Source of the DNA: Flavobacteriales bacterium
GTDB taxonomy: Bacteria > Bacteroidota > Bacteroidia > Flavobacteriales > Flavobacteriaceae
Reading direction: 5' to 3'
Assembly (NCBI GenBank): GCA_024643405.1
Contig: JAHENA010000019.1
Location: forward strand, 1 to 35,250
Length of the DNA stretch: 35,250 nucleotides
Part shown: in pieces, positions 24,190 through 33,055 of the stretch
Numbering within the stretch: the first letter of the stretch is position 1
Layout: the number at the start of each line of letters is the position of its first letter
Notes under the pieces: model-generated
The model's input: the letters and a program-made list of their open reading frames with translations, nothing else
Told to the model about the DNA's origin: nothing
Database searches by the model: none
Made by a program: the position numbers and the translations under genes

Positions 24190-26751
24190 TTATTTATTAT
24201 CGTTATTTAAATACGTGTCTAAATTTTTATGAATTTGAATTATTTGATAATTCACTGAGGAAATCACAAAAAATGGTTTTTTAATTTTCTTTTTATCCTC
24301 TATAGATAATAGTTGATCAAAGGTGTTTGCAACAACTTTGTTTTTTAAACCATGCACTATTACAAAAGTTGTATTGGGATTGTAAACATCTATAGATGTA
24401 TCCAAATCATAATATTTGATGTTTTTTAAAACCTTAACCAATGTGTCTTTAAAAGCTTTGATTTCTGAAGCTTCCCCTTTATCAAATTGAAACACTACTT
24501 TATAATTATTGGCAAGACTGTCCAAAGCAAATTCCTTGTTTTGTATTCTTGGTAACAGATTAGTTTCTATCTCTTGTGCTTGTTGACCCTCTGGAGTATT
24601 GGCGAAAGTTATTGCAACATAGTTGATAGCCTTGCTATATGGATCGTAACCATATAAGCGACCTGTGGCCGTAGCTTTTAATAATTCCAGTTTCGGCACA
24701 ATTGGTTCTCCATCAAAAACATTAATGTAGTTTTCACATTTTGAAATTACCTCAGCATATTCCTGATTTTCATGCTGTTGATAGATGCTTTCATAAACAC
24801 TTTCCGGGCTGTTTTCGTCTTTCAAATCTGCTAATTCCGGATTGCTTAAAATAATGGCATAACGGGAGTCTGGATAATTTGAAATAATATCTTTCTGGGC
24901 AATTGTTGCCTCACCCGTTTGTCCTAAAAGCTCATAGATTTTATATAAATTATATTTTGACGGTAAGATTAATCGCTCTTCCGGATTGTTTTTCAGCACT
25001 GTTTCAAACTTACTTTTTGCTAAGTTATATTCTTTAAATTTTTCTTTATAAATCAATCCTAATTGGTAGTAAGCAAAGTTGCGCTCCTTAGAGATACTAT
25101 CGATTTCTTTTGATTCGGTTGGAATTTTAGAAATATAAAATTGTGGGTCATATAATTCATCCGCAGTAGCATCTGCAAATACTTCATTGTTTAAAACAGG
25201 ATTATTGGGGTTTGATATTCCTTTGTTTGACCATCTCCAGTCATCTTCCAAAGATCGATTTCCCCAAATTTTTACAAATTCATTTTTTCCATACCCTACC
25301 GTTGTGGGATTGTAAAAATAAAATAAACTAGATTGATTTGGCAAGCCGCCTCTTGGTGTGTTTGGGGTGATGCCTCCGGTGTTATTATTAACGGTTATTA
25401 ATCCATTATTTCTATCGGCAACTTCTTGTTTTTGCCTTTCTTCTTCAGCTTGAATTTTTAATTTTTCTATAAAAGATTCAAAAAATATAATTTTATCAGC
25501 TTCAGGCAAATCCACCAATCTTAAAATACTGTCATTTACCTGCGCAACGTCTTCGTAATAAATAACATCTTCTAGATTGTCTCTTTTTCGTTTTATAAGA
25601 CGATACGGTTTGGAATTAAGCACTAAATTGCTCATAGTACTATCATAATAGGCGCCAGCTTCTTTATACTCTGAATAATCAAAACTAATATCACCTAATA
25701 TCTGGTAATTCCTGGCTCTTAATTCTTTGTCCCTAGAATTTGTTCTTAAGGATTTGTTGTAATAAGAAATGGCCAAATACTCCGATTTATTATTTAAATG
25801 ATATTGACCTATTTGATGATAAATTTTGTCTAAAAAAGGTCTGTTCTCTCTATCTTCTTCAAGTTTAGTTAATAGTTCTAAACAGGCTGATTTGTCTCCG
25901 TTTTCATAATCGAAGTTTTTAATTTTTTCCAGTTGAGCACTAATTAAATAAATGCGTGGCGTTTTTCTGTTGAGTTCAATAACCTTATCAAAAGCAATAT
26001 TCGCACTGTCTTTATAGCCTAAAGTGTTGTACAATTGCCCCTGAATAAAACGATATCTGCCCTGCTCATCATTGTTCTTAGTATTATTTGACGCTATTTC
26101 TAGTTGTGTAATGGCCGTGTCTACAGATTTTGTGTTTAAATAGGCTTGGGCCAACATGGCTGTAGCATCAGCTAAATCTTGATTGCTTAATTTTTCTCTC
26201 TCTAAAAGACGATTTAAGTTTTTTATAGCGAGCTCATCATTATCTAAACGGATATTGGTTTTTTCTCTCCAAATTTTGGCTTGGTTAATTTTATCACTTG
26301 CAGGGTATTTATAAAGTATATAATTAAAGGCTTCAAGTGCTGGTACAAATCTTTGGTCAAAGTACCTTGCTTTTCCTAAAAGCAAATACGCTTCATCCAT
26401 CTGTGGGTTTTCTTCTTTACCCTGAATGTTCATACTATGCTTTTGAATCGCTTTAACCGCCTTTTCTTCAGCTCTATTAAAATTTTCGTTTTTGCTTTGG
26501 CCAGGAAGTATGATTTCATCAATAATTTGCATACGCTCTATGGGTAAAATATCCCAATAGTCATCACTATAAGCATTATTAAGCGATTGTTTACCTTCTT
26601 CTAAAGCTACATACCCGTTATATAACGCATTATATTCTGCCGTAACCGCATGATAATTACGGCTCATAAAGCTGTCCTTTTTTCGCGAACAACTGGTTAC
26701 AAAAATTGAACTTAATACTACAACTAGTATGAATTTTAAAGATGTTTTCAA
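24190..26751 (-). CDS. sprE: SprE/PorW, type IX secretion and gliding lipoprotein
   Basis: 853 residues. A lipoprotein signal (FVTSC, lipidated C21) precedes a long TPR region (about 110-460) and a C-terminal part with more helical repeats (about 560-700). The opening RNYHAVTAEYNALYNGYVALEEGKQSL is typical of SprE (Flavobacterium) and PorW (Porphyromonas), needed for type IX secretion and, in gliding species, for motility. It implies that the organism has that system, although no other component is in the window. Followed after 12 bases by the bactofilin, a pairing that recurs in flavobacteria. Confidence 0.92.
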   Translation of the reverse strand: MKTSLKFILVVVLSSIFVTSCSRKKDSFMSRNYHAVTAEYNALYNGYVALEEGKQSLNNAYSDDYWDILPIERMQIIDEIILPGQSKNENFNRAEEKAVKAIQKHSMNIQGKEENPQMDEAYLLLGKARYFDQRFVPALEAFNYILYKYPASDKINQAKIWREKTNIRLDNDELAIKNLNRLLEREKLSNQDLADATAMLAQAYLNTKSVDTAITQLEIASNNTKNNDEQGRYRFIQGQLYNTLGYKDSANIAFDKVIELNRKTPRIYLISAQLEKIKNFDYENGDKSACLELLTKLEEDRENRPFLDKIYHQIGQYHLNNKSEYLAISYYNKSLRTNSRDKELRARNYQILGDISFDYSEYKEAGAYYDSTMSNLVLNSKPYRLIKRKRDNLEDVIYYEDVAQVNDSILRLVDLPEADKIIFFESFIEKLKIQAEEERQKQEVADRNNGLITVNNNTGGITPNTPRGGLPNQSSLFYFYNPTTVGYGKNEFVKIWGNRSLEDDWRWSNKGISNPNNPVLNNEVFADATADELYDPQFYISKIPTESKEIDSISKERNFAYYQLGLIYKEKFKEYNLAKSKFETVLKNNPEERLILPSKYNLYKIYELLGQTGEATIAQKDIISNYPDSRYAIILSNPELADLKDENSPESVYESIYQQHENQEYAEVISKCENYINVFDGEPIVPKLELLKATATGRLYGYDPYSKAINYVAITFANTPEGQQAQEIETNLLPRIQNKEFALDSLANNYKVVFQFDKGEASEIKAFKDTLVKVLKNIKYYDLDTSIDVYNPNTTFVIVHGLKNKVVANTFDQLLSIEDKKKIKKPFFVISSVNYQIIQIHKNLDTYLNNDNK

Positions 26752-26868
26752 TACCTGTCTGTTTGGTCTAATAAATAACTATAAACTCCTGCTTATATTA
26801 TGCAAGAAGGTAAAAATAAGCATCTTTTTTGATTAACGTATAAAATGAATCGACTTTTGGATGATGTG

Positions 26869-27564
26869 TTAATTAGCAAAATGAGCTTCTAACTCTTTTA
26901 GCGTTGCGGCATTGGTTTCAAGGTCTTTTACAATCTCCCCTTTTTCAAGAACTACAATGCGCTCACAAACATCTGTGACATGCATTAAATCATGGCTTGA
27001 AATAAGTACGGTTACTCCTTTTGACTCTGCCAAATCTTTAATGATTTGTTTTAATCTAATTTGTGTTGTTGGATCTAAATTAGCAAATGGTTCGTCTAAG
27101 ATAATGACTTCGGGATTACCAATTAGGGAAGCTACAATTCCTACTTTCTTTTGATTCCCTTTACTTAAATCTCGTAAATATTTTTTTTGCTTTAAAATTT
27201 CACCATGAAAAAAATCTTCAAATTGATTTACATAGGCGTCTACATCGGCCTTGTTTTGACCACGCAACTCTCCAACAAAATAAAAATATTCCTCAGCTGT
27301 TAAATAGCCTATTAAAAAACTTTCATCAATGAACGACGATGTAAAAGGTTTCCAATCTTCACTTTTATGAACGAGTATTTCTTTATTAGTAATGCTTCCT
27401 GTTGTAGGTTTAATTAGATCTAAAAGAAGACTAAAATAGGTGGTTTTACCGGCACCATTATTACCTACTAAACCAAAACTTTGTCCTTTTGGAATTTCTA
27501 ATGTTTCTATATTTAAAACGACATTGTCGCTGTATTTTTTTGACAGATTTGATGTTGTTATCAT
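26869..27564 (-). CDS. ABC transporter ATP-binding protein
   Basis: 231 residues, one nucleotide-binding domain: Walker A GNNGAGKT (34-41), signature LSKGNQKK, Walker B VIILDEP, and the switch histidine in SSHD. It is the class that pairs with a separate membrane subunit. The DUF5687 gene 11 bases upstream is the probable partner. Nothing in the sequence tells the substrate. The 117 bases between this stop and the sprE start hold no clear terminator. Confidence 0.95.
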   Translation of the reverse strand: MITTSNLSKKYSDNVVLNIETLEIPKGQSFGLVGNNGAGKTTYFSLLLDLIKPTTGSITNKEILVHKSEDWKPFTSSFIDESFLIGYLTAEEYFYFVGELRGQNKADVDAYVNQFEDFFHGEILKQKKYLRDLSKGNQKKVGIVASLIGNPEVIILDEPFANLDPTTQIRLKQIIKDLAESKGVTVLISSHDLMHVTDVCERIVVLEKGEIVKDLETNAATLKELEAHFAN

Positions 27565-27575
27565 AATTTAAAATA

Positions 27576-29054
27576 TTAATTATCTTGACTGAAAGCGTCA
27601 ATCATTTTGTACTTAGATCTCATGTACTTTTCCGTAATAAAAGTCATTAGTTTTTGATGAAATACAATGCCCACAATTCCTAAAATGGCCAATACAAGGC
27701 ATCCTATTTCAAATCCGGCTAAGTAATAACTCAATGCAAAAATCCCTAATGGTACCAACATAAGTGGAATACCAATAAGCCATTGAACCGCGCCTGTTCC
27801 TTGATAATTAAACGCCGCTCTTTGATTTAAATCAATTTTTTTTCTATTGAATGAACCACCTAGTAAAATGACGTGTGTGTTAACACCTAAGTTGTAAATG
27901 GCGGCTGCGAAATGAGCCAGTAAGATTTTCCATCCAAAATATACATAAGGAATACTAAGAACAAACAAAATAATAACGCTTAATGCCATTAGGGTATATT
28001 TTGACTTTAAATACTGTTCATACTTTATGTTTTGACTCATGAGCAGTTTATAATATCCACTATCCCATGCCGGGATAAACTGTCCAAAATTTATTAGGAA
28101 GATACCTGTAACAAAAATACCTATGAAAGCAAAAAACCATGGCATGTCTTGATAAACGGGTTGTGGATAAAAAAACAAACCATAAAATAATCCAATAACT
28201 AGTATCCAAACAGAGGACTTTGAACGTTTATTACGCCAGATTAATTTTAAATCTAATTGCATAAAAGGCGCTATGTCTCCAAAATTTCTAGTCCATTCTA
28301 AATCTGACGCATTGACTTCTTTAATTTTTGTTTTTAAAGAACTGTCTAAAAACAATTTATTTCTTAAAATGCGAGCATTTATTAGATATAAAGCAGCAAG
28401 AATTAAAATTAAGACAATTATTAAGACGGGTGAATTGTAAATGCTTTCAAAACCTTGCCCAATTAGCCGGGCAAACGAAATAACTCCAAAATGATTTAAA
28501 GCAAACAATCCGCCAACAAAAAGAATTATAGGCAGAAAAGATAATTCCGTTTCAGAAGAATAACTCTCAATAATAAAGTTTAGAAAGTTAATGATGAGTG
28601 TAGCAAGAATTAAAGACAACATCCAGATTAGTACTGACGAAACGGGATAGCCTTCAAAAATTAAGGTGACCCCAAATGGTATAATTGCAAAAAGCGGAAG
28701 TATATTAAAAAAAGATGTAGCGGACTTCCCTAGTACATAATTAACAATCTTGCGTGTTTTAATGGGAAGCGTAAGCAAAGGTTTCGCTAACATTACTGGT
28801 AACTTTTGAAAAAAGAACCTAAAAACCAAGTCGGCTAATATCCAATAAAACAATACGTCATTTACGATTTTTAAAGGATCCTCCTGGGGGAACATTTTTT
28901 TTAATCCTGGATATAAGGCAACTCCTAATATTAAAAAGATAGTTAAAAAATAAAGTGCCAAAAAGCCCATTAAAATTTTTAACGCTAGCCCTTTTCCAAA
29001 GCTTGCAGACCTAACAAACGATTTCCATTCTAATCCTAAAAATTTAAAAATCAT
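27576..29054 (-). CDS. DUF5687 membrane protein, probable ABC permease
   Basis: 492 residues with about 10-12 predicted helices. It opens MIFKFLGLEWKSFVRSASFGKGLALKI, the hallmark of DUF5687, a Bacteroidota family found beside ABC ATPases. It resembles the membrane part of ABC-2 type exporters in topology. Pairing with the ATPase 11 bases downstream is strong; substrate unknown. The DUF2059 gene is eight bases upstream. Confidence 0.9.
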   Translation of the reverse strand: MIFKFLGLEWKSFVRSASFGKGLALKILMGFLALYFLTIFLILGVALYPGLKKMFPQEDPLKIVNDVLFYWILADLVFRFFFQKLPVMLAKPLLTLPIKTRKIVNYVLGKSATSFFNILPLFAIIPFGVTLIFEGYPVSSVLIWMLSLILATLIINFLNFIIESYSSETELSFLPIILFVGGLFALNHFGVISFARLIGQGFESIYNSPVLIIVLILILAALYLINARILRNKLFLDSSLKTKIKEVNASDLEWTRNFGDIAPFMQLDLKLIWRNKRSKSSVWILVIGLFYGLFFYPQPVYQDMPWFFAFIGIFVTGIFLINFGQFIPAWDSGYYKLLMSQNIKYEQYLKSKYTLMALSVIILFVLSIPYVYFGWKILLAHFAAAIYNLGVNTHVILLGGSFNRKKIDLNQRAAFNYQGTGAVQWLIGIPLMLVPLGIFALSYYLAGFEIGCLVLAILGIVGIVFHQKLMTFITEKYMRSKYKMIDAFSQDN

Positions 29055-29062
29055 AGGGTTTG

Positions 29063-29464
29063 TTAATTATATTTTTGTGCAATAGCAGATACTTCCATTC
29101 CCCAAGACTGACCAAACGACATGGCTTTTTGAGTAAGCCCTAATTGTTTTTCAGCCAGTTTTTTCCCTAAATCTGTATTATAAAAAGTAACTAATTCTCC
29201 TATTTCTTCTGACGTGAATTCAGTCATATACAAGTCTGCCATTTTTTCATATAAGCCATCTAATGTCCCGTTGGCTTCTTTAGTATATGCTTCTTTGTTT
29301 TCTTCTGAAACCATCGCTCCAATTTGTGCTATTGCATTTTCAAAAGCGGCGCCTGCGCCAGTAATTTTTATGAATTCTACTGTTTGATTTTTAAAGTTAG
29401 TGTCCACTTGTGCTTGGGTTGCAAAAGCAACTGTAAACATGCCTATTAGAAAGATTTTTCTCAT
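29063..29464 (-). CDS. DUF2059 exported protein
   Basis: 133 residues: signal peptide (1-19, ending in TQAQ), then a helical domain of the DUF2059 family, including YMTEFTSEEIGELVTFYNTDLGKKLAEKQ. The family is widespread and of unknown function. It starts an operon with the DUF5687/ABC pair, so it may be the periplasmic part of that transporter or simply a neighbour. Confidence 0.9.
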   Translation of the reverse strand: MRKIFLIGMFTVAFATQAQVDTNFKNQTVEFIKITGAGAAFENAIAQIGAMVSEENKEAYTKEANGTLDGLYEKMADLYMTEFTSEEIGELVTFYNTDLGKKLAEKQLGLTQKAMSFGQSWGMEVSAIAQKYN

Positions 29465-29533
29465 TGTATAAAATTTAATGGTTAATATAATAATTGATAG
29501 AACGTTTTATAAGTACATTTTTTCTTAGAATTG

Positions 29534-29581
29534 TTACAAACAAAGTTAAAATTTACAAATCAACTTTAGTACTTTTGTAAA
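29534..29581. promoter_or_regulatory. Divergent promoter region with inverted repeat
   Basis: Minus-strand TAACTTTG (29541-29548) is the likely -7 box for the DUF2059 operon, and plus-strand TACTTTTG (29570-29577) that for the reductase gene, 15 bases before its ATG. TTTACAAA (29552-29559) and TTTGTAAA (29574-29581) form an 8-base inverted repeat with a 14-base spacer that overlaps the second box, and a further TTACAAA lies at 29534-29540. This could be an operator, which is inference. Confidence 0.45.
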
Positions 29582-29592
29582 AAAAATAACGC

Positions 29593-30651
29593 ATGTCTTC
29601 ATTTCATAATCTCTCAGTAAAAGAAATCACAAGAGAAACCAGTAAATCAATTAGTATTTGTTTTAACATTCCGGAAGATTTAAAAGCGACTTATACTTTT
29701 AAAGCAGGCCAATATATTACCTTAAAAACTACTATTGATGGTCATGAAATAAGACGCGATTATTCTTTATGCTCGTCTCCAAAAAGCGGAGAGCTTAAAG
29801 TAGCCATAAAAGAAGTAAAGGATGGTACTTTTTCCGCTTTTGCAAATAACCAAATAAAGGTAGGTGATGTTTTTCAAGTTGCTCCGCCAAAAGGGCATTT
29901 TGTTTTTGAACCCAATGATTCTAAAACAAAAAATATTGCTGCTTTTGCTGCAGGAAGCGGTATTACACCTGTACTTAGCATCATAAAATGTGCTTTAGAG
30001 GAAGAGATTTACAGTAAAGTCATTCTGGTTTATGGCAACAAAACCACTGGTGATACTATGTTTTTAAATGACCTTTTAGAACTACAGCATCAATATAAAG
30101 ATCGATTTTCTATTCAATTTGTGTTTAGTCAAGCTCAGGAAGATGATGCTATTTTTGGTAGAATTGAGAAAAGCACCGTCAATCTTATTGTGAAAAACAA
30201 ATATAAGCATATTGATATTGATGCCTTTTATCTTTGTGGCCCAGAAGCTATGATTCAAACGGTAAAACATGTGTTAACTGACCATGGTGTTAAGGAAGAC
30301 AGAATCCATTTTGAGTTGTTCAAAGCAGCGAAACCTTCTGAAATTGAAGAAGAAACAACCACATCAAGTGGTAATACTAAAATTACCATTATAGTTGATG
30401 AGGAAGAAACTACTTTTGAAATGTCTCAAAAACAATCCATATTAGAAGCAGCTTTAGATGAAGATGTTGATGCGCCTTATTCTTGTCAAGGTGGGATTTG
30501 CAGTAGTTGTTTAGCCCGAATAAAAGAAGGTAAAGCAACCATGAGACAAAACAATATTTTAACTGAAAATGAAGTGGCGGAAGGTTTAATTTTAACTTGC
30601 CAGGCACATCCTACCACACCAACAATTGTGGTAGATTATGATGATGTTTAA
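29593..30651 (+). CDS. PaaE-type flavin reductase with C-terminal 2Fe-2S ferredoxin
   Basis: 352 residues: an FAD-binding barrel (about 5-105, RRDYSLCSSP), an NAD(P)-binding domain (about 113-240, FAAGSGITPVLSI and YLCGPEAM), and a plant-type ferredoxin (about 262-352) with cluster cysteines C298, C303, C306 and C336. This is the layout of PaaE, the reductase of the phenylacetyl-CoA epoxidase, and of related reductases feeding electrons from NAD(P)H to an oxygenase. No oxygenase or other paa gene is in the window, so it may serve a partner elsewhere. It has its own promoter and is convergent with a glycosyltransferase gene, eight bases away. Confidence 0.93.
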   Translation: MSSFHNLSVKEITRETSKSISICFNIPEDLKATYTFKAGQYITLKTTIDGHEIRRDYSLCSSPKSGELKVAIKEVKDGTFSAFANNQIKVGDVFQVAPPKGHFVFEPNDSKTKNIAAFAAGSGITPVLSIIKCALEEEIYSKVILVYGNKTTGDTMFLNDLLELQHQYKDRFSIQFVFSQAQEDDAIFGRIEKSTVNLIVKNKYKHIDIDAFYLCGPEAMIQTVKHVLTDHGVKEDRIHFELFKAAKPSEIEEETTTSSGNTKITIIVDEEETTFEMSQKQSILEAALDEDVDAPYSCQGGICSSCLARIKEGKATMRQNNILTENEVAEGLILTCQAHPTTPTIVVDYDDV

Positions 30652-30659
30652 ACGGTTCT

Positions 30660-31679
30660 TTAGATAACAGATTTTATTTTATCAATTATGGTTTTGGGCT
30701 TAATAGTCCTGGATACTTCCTTATAACTTTCTGGGAATTTATTTCCAAAAACTGAGGTTGGAATTTTTGGATATTTATTTCTATCAGACAACAACATGTT
30801 CTCTTTTGGCTGGTTAAAGGGCACAAAACCAGCATATGGATGCGTAACACCCCAAATGGTGATTACTTTAACTCCAAACATAGCTGCAATATGTGCGTTA
30901 CCTGAATCCATAGAAAGCATCACATCTAAATTTGAAATGACATCTAATTGCTCATCAAGATTTATCTTTTCTGCCAGATTAACGACGTTTTCATAAGACT
31001 CTGCCATCTTATTTAAAACTTCAACTTCCTTGTTCCCACCTCCAAACAAAAGAATTTGGTGGCCTTTAGAAAGTCCTTCAACAACTTGTTTCATTAAATC
31101 TAAAGGATACATTTTTCCTTCATGAGCTGCAAACGGAGCGATACCAATAAGTTTCATTTGATTATTACCAATCAAACTTTTGAGTTTAGTATTTAATATT
31201 CCTTTTTTAGGGAGTTTTGGATTAGAAAGATTAACTGGAAAATCTAATTTTTGAAATACTTCAGCATAACGCTCATGGGTTGTTTTAAGTTGCTTGAAAG
31301 ATTGCCCAGAAATCAACTCTTTTTTTTCCTTTCTTCCCTTGTCTATTTGAACAAAATTATAACCGCCGAAAAAACATTTTAAAATATTTGAGCGTAATAC
31401 ATTATGTAAGTCTGCAATCGCATCAATGTGTTGCCATTTTAATTCTTTTGATAATTTATAGAGTCCAAAAACTCCTTTGTGTACCCCTTTAACATCTGCC
31501 ACAAACACAGTTGTATTTTCCAAATCTCTAAAAAAGGGTTTGAAAAGTTGAGTGGTAAGAACTGTTATTTTTAAATTGGGGTATTGATTAACCAATGCTC
31601 TTAAAACAGGAACTGTCATGGCAACATCTCCCATTGCTGAAAGCCGAATAACAAGAATGTGGGCGTGTTTATCGGGCAT
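30660..31679 (-). CDS. Glycosyltransferase family 9 (heptosyltransferase-like)
   Basis: 339 residues with the two-lobed GT9 fold: N-terminal ILVIRLSAMGDVAMTVPVLRAL, then IGIAPFAAHEGKMYPLDLM and DVMLSMDSGNAHIAAMFGVKVITIWG. GT9 enzymes add heptose or other sugars to lipopolysaccharide at the inner membrane. The exact sugar is not known. It lies 37 bases after the DUF4254 gene, a pairing seen repeatedly in Bacteroidota. Confidence 0.93.
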   Translation of the reverse strand: MPDKHAHILVIRLSAMGDVAMTVPVLRALVNQYPNLKITVLTTQLFKPFFRDLENTTVFVADVKGVHKGVFGLYKLSKELKWQHIDAIADLHNVLRSNILKCFFGGYNFVQIDKGRKEKKELISGQSFKQLKTTHERYAEVFQKLDFPVNLSNPKLPKKGILNTKLKSLIGNNQMKLIGIAPFAAHEGKMYPLDLMKQVVEGLSKGHQILLFGGGNKEVEVLNKMAESYENVVNLAEKINLDEQLDVISNLDVMLSMDSGNAHIAAMFGVKVITIWGVTHPYAGFVPFNQPKENMLLSDRNKYPKIPTSVFGNKFPESYKEVSRTIKPKTIIDKIKSVI

Positions 31680-31716
31680 CTTTTTTTAGTAAACTAAAAT
31701 TAAAAGGTGTTGAGAC

Positions 31717-32322
31717 TTATTTTTGAGTTCGAAGCACCGGATTTAGTTCGTCATCATTATACATTTTCATTTGCTTATACACTTTCATGTATTTGTCTCC
31801 TTTTTCAATATCAGCAAGTAACGTATCAATAGCTGTAGATAAGTCCACACGTTGTTCCAATAAAATATCTAACTTTTTTTGACAAGCGCTTCTATGTTCA
31901 GCAGAAGCATCTTTTCGAGTCGCTTCTTCATTCATGTGATATATTTTCAAAGCTAAAATAGATAAGCGATCAATTCCCCAGGCAGGGCTTTCCGTGTTTA
32001 TGGTGGCATTGGGCTTTGATTTTACATCTTTATACTTAGTAAGAAAATAGCTGTCAATATATTCAACCATATCGGTTCTGTCTTGATTAGAAGCATCAAT
32101 TTTACGCTTCAATACTAAGGCTGCAACTGGGTCAATTTTCGGGTCTCTAATAATGTCTTCATAATGCCATTGAACGGTATCAATCCAACATTTTCTGTAA
32201 AGTAAATGTTCTAATAAATCACTTTCAACATACTTGTTTTTAAAAGGTTGATCAACAGTATTGATGATATGATATTGATTAATTACGTCTTGGAAAATGG
32301 CATTGGCTTTTGATGTAAACAT
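31717..32322 (-). CDS. DUF4254 protein
   Basis: 201 residues, helical and hydrophilic, with no signal peptide or membrane helix, so cytoplasmic. It matches DUF4254: FQDVINQYH...LLEHLLYRKCWIDTVQWHYEDIIRDPKIDP, then a central INTESPAWGIDRLSILALKIYHM. Function unknown; the link to the GT9 gene suggests a part in cell-surface sugar synthesis. Confidence 0.9.
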   Translation of the reverse strand: MFTSKANAIFQDVINQYHIINTVDQPFKNKYVESDLLEHLLYRKCWIDTVQWHYEDIIRDPKIDPVAALVLKRKIDASNQDRTDMVEYIDSYFLTKYKDVKSKPNATINTESPAWGIDRLSILALKIYHMNEEATRKDASAEHRSACQKKLDILLEQRVDLSTAIDTLLADIEKGDKYMKVYKQMKMYNDDELNPVLRTQK

Positions 32323-32342
32323 GATGTAAATATTTTAAAGTG

Positions 32343-32350
32343 CAAATATA
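32343..32350 (-). promoter_or_regulatory. Promoter -7 box for the DUF4254 gene
   Basis: Minus-strand TATATTTG, exact TAnnTTTG match, 20 bases before the ATG at 32322. On the other strand TAACTTTA (32363-32370) is a weaker box that could serve upp. Confidence 0.5.
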
Positions 32351-32395
32351 CTTCTAATTAATTAACTTTACTACTCAAAACATACTAAGTCACAG

Positions 32396-33055
32396 ATGCA
32401 TATTCACAATTTATCTCATCAAAATTCCTTATTAAACACTTTTATTTCAGAAATAAGAGATGTCACCATTCAAAAAGACCGCATGCGCTTTAGAAGAAAT
32501 ATTGAGCGTATTGGTGAAGTTTTAGGTTATGAAATGAGTAAAGTTTTAGATTATAATTCCGTTGAAATTAAGACGCCATTAGGAACTACTAAAATGAATT
32601 TAGCTAAAAAAGACCTTGTTTTATGCTCTATTTTAAGAGCAGGGATTCCACTTCATAACGGGCTACTCAACTATTTTGACGCTGCTGAAAATGCTTTTAT
32701 TTCTGCCTATAGACATCATGAAGGAGATTCTGATAAATTTGAAATCATTGTTGAGTATTTAGCTTGTCCAAATTTGGAAAATAAAACACTCATTTTAGCA
32801 GATCCTATGTTAGCAACAGGCAGATCAATGGTTTCTACTTTTGAAGCTTTAAAGCCCTATGGGAAACCAAAAGCCATACATTTGGTCAGCACGATTGGTG
32901 CTCAAGAAGGCGTTGACTATGTGTCCAATTATTTTTCAAAAGACACCCATTTATGGATTGCTACTATTGACAAAAAATTGAATGAAAAAGGATATATTAT
33001 TCCTGGATTAGGGGACGCAGGTGATTTGTCTTTTGGAGAAAAGTTACAACATTAA
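32396..33055 (+). CDS. upp: Uracil phosphoribosyltransferase
   Basis: Salvages uracil by joining it to PRPP to make UMP. 219 residues, typical for the Bacteroidota enzyme. The PRPP-binding loop is LILADPMLATGRSM, with the uracil-binding GDAGDLSFG at the C-terminus and CSILRAGIPLHNG in the middle. The last 12 bases overlap the 3' end of the DUF6427-like gene on the other strand. Confidence 0.97.
   Translation: MHIHNLSHQNSLLNTFISEIRDVTIQKDRMRFRRNIERIGEVLGYEMSKVLDYNSVEIKTPLGTTKMNLAKKDLVLCSILRAGIPLHNGLLNYFDAAENAFISAYRHHEGDSDKFEIIVEYLACPNLENKTLILADPMLATGRSMVSTFEALKPYGKPKAIHLVSTIGAQEGVDYVSNYFSKDTHLWIATIDKKLNEKGYIIPGLGDAGDLSFGEKLQH

Noticed and set aside
26752-26868. A hairpin GCTTAT (26791-26796) with ATAAGC (26816-26821) and a TACCTTCT near-match considered as promoter or terminator.
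   Set aside because: The stem has only six pairs with a 19-base loop, and the box departs from TAnnTTTG at key positions.
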